From contig JAJTTP010000006.1 in NCBI GenBank assembly GCA_023313575.1, positions 558,001 through 622,000 of the forward strand: 64,000 bases of DNA, read 5' to 3'. The notes beneath the pieces are model-generated. The model was not told where the DNA came from. It made no database searches and was given only the letters and a program-made list of their open reading frames with translations. A program made the position numbers and the translations under genes. The stretch is from Eutypella sp. D-1 (Eukaryota; Ascomycota; Sordariomycetes; Xylariales; Diatrypaceae). Positions 58,527 to 64,000 of this stretch are shown here, piece by piece; the stretch's first letter is position 1, and every line of letters starts with the position of its first letter.

Positions 58527-60644
58527 TGGAAGTGTTGAGTCTCCTATCTACAAAGCCCTCACTGAACCATCCACACCCACTTCCCAGCCAATCTAGGCCG
58601 GGCGCTATTCAACCTCAACTTCTACCTCAAACCCCTTCCACTCCTAAAATCACCGTCGATACGGCTTTGGCGCAGAGAGCAAGTGAAATGGCCTCCGCCT
58701 CACCGATTGAGTCCTTCCCCGGTGCTGCCGCCACCCTGGGCAGTGGCACCATTTCTCCTCACCAGCGGGTCGCCCCGAAACATGTTCAATTCGAACTCCT
58801 CTTCCAAGAATCCCCTCAATTTCGTGCGCGCTTGCCCTTGCGCGTGCAAATATACCCTCACGATAGTACCGAGTCCATCGTGACGACCGTCAAGAACTTC
58901 TATGGCCTCTACCCTCACCCAAATAGCACCGGCAAAGGTGTCAGTTTTGAGGATGATCAGGGAAACACTCTCATCGCGCGATATGAGAATTTCAGCAACA
59001 ACATGGTTGTCTACGTGAGAGTAACTAAGGAGTCCTCTCCGCCCCCGGGAGCATTTGGCCCTAGTCCTTACCAACCTACTGCAATGGATACCCTGTACCA
59101 CGCAGCAGAATACGCGCCACATCCGGCGCCTCAGTCCATAGATCAATCCAATACGCGGCCGGCTTCGAGGACCTCGCGAAAGCGTAGCCCTTCTCCCAAC
59201 AGCGCCCGGGGACGACGTAGCGAGTCTGTCGGCACAAATCCCACCACGGGGAAGAAAGGTCGCTCTCGTTCTTCCAGGCCTCGTGGCCCCAACTATGACA
59301 ACCACAGCGATAACTTCAGCGGTTATAGTAGTGGGGATGGCGCCCCCGGTTCGAACTCTGGAAAGGTTAAGGAGCAAATCGGAAACACCGATATCAGTTT
59401 AGAGAACATTGTCGAAGGCGGTCGTCGTAAGCGTGCGAAATTCGAGAGCTCCGTAAGTATCTTGTTGCTTACCGCTTACTTCTCTTTACTCCGATTAACG
59501 GTACATTTCGCAGGAACTTCCTCTATTTGCTCCTCCACAAATGCCCACTACTGCATCCAATTCATCCATGTCTCCTGCCAGGCGCATTGAAAATCAACGG
59601 CCGCCGCTTCCCTTCGTCCACCCCGGACCGCATGCCTTCGCGAATCCCCGACCCCTCCAGTCACCGCAAAGCTATACTAATGGCTATAGCCAAGTCGGCA
59701 TGTTCGCGACTCCGGCAACAGACTCTCGGCGCCAGCGCAACAGCATTGGGTACACCAGTGGGAACGGGATCCTCCCTACCCCCGACCCTACCGTTGGCAG
59801 TTGCATGTCTGAGGAGGACAAGGATGTGGCTATCCAGCTTATGAGACTAGGCGAGATGACGAACGTTTCCCACGGCAGGACATCTGCCTCCACGTTAGAT
59901 GATACCTTCAGTGGAAAGGCCGATGCCGCATCTTCAACTGGGGCTACCAGCGAGGGCGATAGTGGTAGCGAAGACGAATTGCCTCCCCCTCGCCGTCAGA
60001 AGTTGGACCTTGGCGCTAGTCGCAAGCTATATCAGACCACCGAGAGTCACTTCATCCCCCCGGGCGACAGTGTCGACGCTAGCGGTGACGATGCTGACTA
60101 CGAGGATGGAAACGAGGATGCATCCCGCGCTGGGGTGAAGCCGAATGAGCCCAAGCCTAAGGTGCAGAAGCCACGCGCGCCCAGCTCCAAGGCAAGCACT
60201 AAACCTAAGGCTCCAAAGGCCCTCAAGGTTCCCAACGCTTCTAAGATTAAGAAGTCGAACGGCCTGGCCATGGGCCCGATGTCGCCGGCATCCCTCCCGA
60301 ACCATTCGCGCAAGCCTTCTATCGCATCGGTCTCTGTCATGTCTGGTCCAGCAGGCGAGGAAGAGCAACCTGATCTTTCGACCAAGCCTCGCTGCCAGCG
60401 ATGTCGCAAGAGCAAGAAGGGCTGTGATCGCCAACGACCCTGCGGTCGCTGCCGTGATGCCGGCCTCAGTGCCGACCAATGCATCAGCGAGGACGAGGGC
60501 AATGGACGCAAGGGGCGGTACGGCCGTCACATGGGAGTTCCGATCAAGACTACCGATATTCCTGGACCCCCTACTCTGCTTCCTGCCGCTCCAATCCCTA
60601 TGCCCATGACTGCGGTGGACAAGAACAAGAAGAGGAAACGGTAG
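58526..60644 (+). CDS. Zn(II)2Cys6 regulator with C-terminal zinc cluster
   Basis: Exons 58526-59452 and 59514-60644 give 685 residues; the 61-nt intron is GTAAGT to TCGCAG, phase 0. Unlike most fungal zinc-cluster factors, the binuclear cluster (CQRCRKSKKGCDRQRPCGRC) lies near residue 602, close to the C-terminus, and the fungal-specific central domain is absent. Near residues 88-170 a compact domain begins FELLFQESPQFRARLPLRVQ and has FEDDQGNTLIARYENFSNNM, resembling a PB1/ubiquitin-like fold by pattern only. The rest is disordered, rich in Ser, Pro, Arg and Lys, with GRRKRAKFE and a terminal KNKKRKR likely to act as nuclear-localisation signals. I recognise this architecture as conserved in Sordariomycetes but cannot give a gene name. 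A spliced leader and uORF suggest translational control. Confidence 0.9.
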
Positions 60645-63600
60645 ATATCCAGTCTGCGATAACTCGGTCGTTTTAAAGACACGGTCGCAGGCAAGATAAG
60701 CCCACCCTTATCTGGCACTTGGCTCAATTTTCTACAGTCCAACCGTGAGGCCGATCTGATGATCCGAGCCTGCGTTCTCCCCAGACCATAACTTGCGGGT
60801 TCAACACAACCACATTGCATGCATGTTTGAACATGTCGAACGAAAAGTCCCATATGTTTCTTTAGCAGTCAGGTCGGCTGCTTCGCAAGATGATATATGG
60901 ATGTTAGGATTCATTTCCGAAAAAAAGAAAGAAACCGAGGAGGCGCTTAGCCAGGGCACCTAATCATAGGCCGGCTGGCCATTACACTCCTTTGCAAATC
61001 AATCAATGAAACGAACTCGCTGCCAACGGCGTTGGATTGCGCTTATTTATATCGCCTTCATCATCACCAAAGCCCATATGCGATGAAATCAACCCAATGC
61101 TCCTCCTACACAGCAGGAGGGGCCATATTGGAAACTAGCCTCGCCACGTAGGGCAACCAAGCAAGAAGAACAACATCCTGTGTACGGAGAAGAGGAGTTA
61201 TGAGGGTCAGTGGGGATGCGATGCGCATGCATCATTTGCTTTAGGTATGGACAGGCGAATTGGGAGGAAAAAGGGGGCAAGAGGCCGCACTACTCGGGTC
61301 GGAGCGGGTCGCGACTCAAACCGTACCCTACCGCCGGCTCATGTTGTTTTTCTCTCCCTTCAAAATCTTGGGATGACCAAACAATGCTTGGAAGCTTCCG
61401 TCGCATCTGTCTGTGTGCTTCTTGTTTTTGTTGTTCCCTCTTTCCTATCTGTCCCTCAGACTCCCTGTACGTATCCGTTGTTTCCTGTCTCTCCCTCTCA
61501 TCTGTTTCGCCGGGCTAGCTAGCGGGAATGTTTTCAGGTGCCTTCCGTAGAAAAACTCTTATAAGTCTTAACAAAATAAAATATACGATGCTCCTAAACA
61601 AAAATGCTTACAACTCGAATGCGAAAAGATCGCACGCATTCTCATAAATCACTACCGGGCCTTAAAATTCCTGCCCGGGCACCGTGTCGCATATGATAAA
61701 ATGTAGCAGATCTGATGCGCTGGCTCCATGCGACCGTATTGCGATGATTGGACGGGTCTCATGTATAAAATCCGTTGTGCGCGCTCGATAAGAACATTGA
61801 GATCTCAATCGCATCCTTTTACCTCATTTGTTGCGATCGGAGGCACGACGTCATAACCCACCCTACCCTTTTTTTATTTACTTTACCGGCATAGTTTAAA
61901 ATCTACTTTAGTTATGTACTTAACTAAACATACATATCTACCTAACCAGTGTTGGCGGGGTCGGTAGAACCTTAGTTTAAGGTGGGGCGTCGAGGCATGT
62001 AGATAGGACCTCGTAACACATCTGACAGCACACCTCTATCTAAGTATATTCTACCTCTGTGTGGGGGCATTTTCCACGTATGCATGTCTACATCGAGTAA
62101 CGAGCCTAGACGCCGGACCTATCTGGTTTCGATCTCCTGATTCTCGAAGCCTTGGCACTTTTTCCCACGTACTTTATGTAAATACCGAGACACCTCCACC
62201 TACTCTGCTAATTATGTACCTAGGTAACGTGGAAAAAGGGCGCCTACTCGTCGCATTTGTTTCGCATCGTCAATACGGGCACCCAAAAATCATGCCACGC
62301 CCTCTTCATCAGCCGGCTGGGACAAGATGGATGGTGGGAAGTCATCTGTAGGTTGTCGCGCGCGCAAGATAGGGGCTTTAGGTAGTAGGTATTTACCTAC
62401 TGAAGGCCACCGATAAGAGGGGAGGTGAGACGAGAACGCGCCGGACCCGGCGCCCCGAGTACTCCGAGTCCCGATTTTGAGGATTTAGCCGCGCGGTCAC
62501 GGTCGGTCGGGTCGGGCGCGGGTGAGCGCAAGCAAGCAAGCAAGCAAGCCAGCCGCGCGAAACCCATACACAGCATAATTGATGTTGCGTATCTACATAC
62601 GTAGTGTGGGTTGGTAGGTTATACCTACCTCCCTAGTATACTTCCGCGCGGCTAATTTTGGCCGTCGCATATTCGCATCTTTTTTCCACGTGCCCCCTTT
62701 TTCTTCTTTTGACTGCCTTTTGCGCGCATAAGCGCGCCATTTCAGGTTTCAAGCCCTATTAACAAATCCATTTTTAACTCCGACGTCTTTCTTCTTTCTT
62801 TTCTTTTTTATTCCTGGACCCCCCTTTTTTCAAATGAGACAGGCAATAGAAAGCAGCTGTGCCCAACGAGAGGCCACTGACAAATGTGAGAGAAGTTTCA
62901 AATGTCGGGCACGTACCGTAACCAGGCCATAATAAACCTGAACCCAGGCCTACATATGCGCCAATACCGATCGCGTGTTCTTGTTGCCCGTAACGTCTTG
63001 TCTGTGTGTGTGTCAAGGCTAAACCGCGATCGGATCGCCCGTCCTCCCGCGCGCACTCGGCGAATCAGAATCCATAGATTCCGCCTGGAGGCGACTCCCC
63101 GGTCCCGCTTCTGGATCGGGGATTGGCCAGAAGCTCCTCTCTTCCGGCCGTTATATATACAGGTTAAAGCTAAATGGGCTGCTGCGGTGTGGGCCCCCTT
63201 TTTATCTTCCTCCTCTTTTTGGAAGAGCAGGTTTTTATTTTTTTAGGTACTGCGCTGGCTGGTTGGCTGGCTGGAATGGTTGTGGGAATGTGTTGAATCT
63301 GCAAAGCATTGAGGCCCGAAGAGTTCTTGAACAAGGTAGAATAGAACGAATGACGGACATGGATCTATGAACAGTTTTTAGTTTTTTTTTGCATGTCCTT
63401 CTGTTTCTTTCCTGCCCCTCTTCCTCTCTCTCTTCTCACCCTTTTCTTCTTATCTCTGTATATTCTCCCCACCACGTCCCTCCTTCTTCTCTGCGCTCTC
63501 CGCTATCGACCTGTGTGTGTTTCGGGTCAAGCAACGAGGGTGGAGTCCCCGGTGTTTGGTTTTGGTGCGGTGTCATCGTCTCATTGGTAAGAACGAAGCA

Positions 63601-64000
63601 AGGCCGAGGCCTAAGGTCTTCCCGGTTACTGCTCCGTACTTACTCAGGTATGACTACGAGGAAGGAGTGGGTCGGAAGCTTTCCCTCATAAACCTGCCAG
63701 TCGCGGACGGACCTTCCTACTTGCGACGACGGCTGTGACGAGGGATGACGCTCTCGCAGTGATACCGATTTAGAACCGAGACGGCACACACTGGACTCGA
63801 CTGCCTACATAGCCCTGAAGGGAGTAGTTACGTTAGTGTGCAGTCAGCCTGCTTGGCCTTCGTAACATGTACGGTCGTTTGTCGTATTGACTACGGGCTT
63901 GTCCAGCTCCTCTGACCCTACGTCTCTACCTCACGTTTTGCGCCGTTCGTTTTTGGCGCAGCAGTCTAGTAACCCTGTGACTGGCTCGTGACTAGCCATC
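60645..64000. other. 3' intergenic, 3.4 kb to the window edge
   Basis: No supported gene. Contains an AT-rich block (61550-61620), TACCTA/TAGGTA words (61930-61950, 62215-62230, 62370-62395, 62610-62635), a CAAG run (62528-62549) and, near 63588-63650, a donor GTAAGA and acceptor ACTCAG that could be a leader intron of a plus-strand gene beyond the window. Confidence 0.5.

Overview
The window is nuclear DNA of a filamentous ascomycete, most likely a Sordariomycete. Genes carry short introns (about 50-160 bp) with GTRNGT donors, CTAAC/CTGAC branch points and YAG acceptors. Third codon positions are GC-rich, intergenic regions are long and rich in microsatellites, and the protein families are typical of Pezizomycotina (Zn(II)2Cys6 factor, RTA1, 2EXR-like, long Dug3). 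There are no operons, CRISPR arrays or convincing tRNA/rRNA genes. I assembled exons by reading splice signals and checking phase across every junction.

Layout. 1-2034 (+): 3' part of a large, possibly ubiquitin-linked protein that runs off the left edge. 4529-5859 (+): SIS1-type J-protein with a perfect heat-shock element upstream. 7589-9389 (-): RIT1 initiator-tRNA ribosylphosphate transferase. 10197-11480 (-): unknown coiled-coil protein. 13642-16575 (-): MGM1 mitochondrial dynamin. 17596-18587 (-): cystinosin-type PQ-loop transporter. 20185-20643 (+): small unknown membrane protein lying between two diverged repeats. 21725-22585 (+): 2EXR/F-box-like protein. 25742-27515 (+): DUG3 glutathione-degradation amidotransferase. 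29086-30909 (+): a coding region interrupted only by in-frame TAG codons. 31739-32665 (-): RTA1-like protein. 34360-38930 (-): DHX57/DHX29-like DExH helicase. 39802-40925 (+): aprataxin (HNT3). 41954-42936 (-): four-AT-hook protein. 45674-48400 (-): mitotic B-type cyclin with a 12-nt first exon. 58526-60644 (+): C-terminal zinc-cluster regulator with a spliced leader and a UAAUG-coupled minimal uORF. The rest is intergenic.

The genes are a housekeeping mixture (chaperone, tRNA identity, mitochondrial fusion, lysosomal cystine export, glutathione turnover, DNA-end repair, mitosis), not a biosynthetic cluster or an island. The observations most worth following are: (i) the gene at 29.1-30.9 kb, whose frame continues through TAG codons at 29372, 29984 and 30767, making it a candidate for sexual-stage A-to-I mRNA editing (UAG to UGG), with pseudogenisation or cryptic introns as alternatives; (ii) the 10.1-kb gene-free region between the divergent cyclin and zinc-cluster genes, ending in a spliced leader and a UAAUG uORF/start overlap; (iii) an AAG/CAG tandem acceptor in aprataxin where CAG use creates an immediate stop; (iv) a family of TAGGTA/TACCTA microrepeats confined to intergenic DNA.
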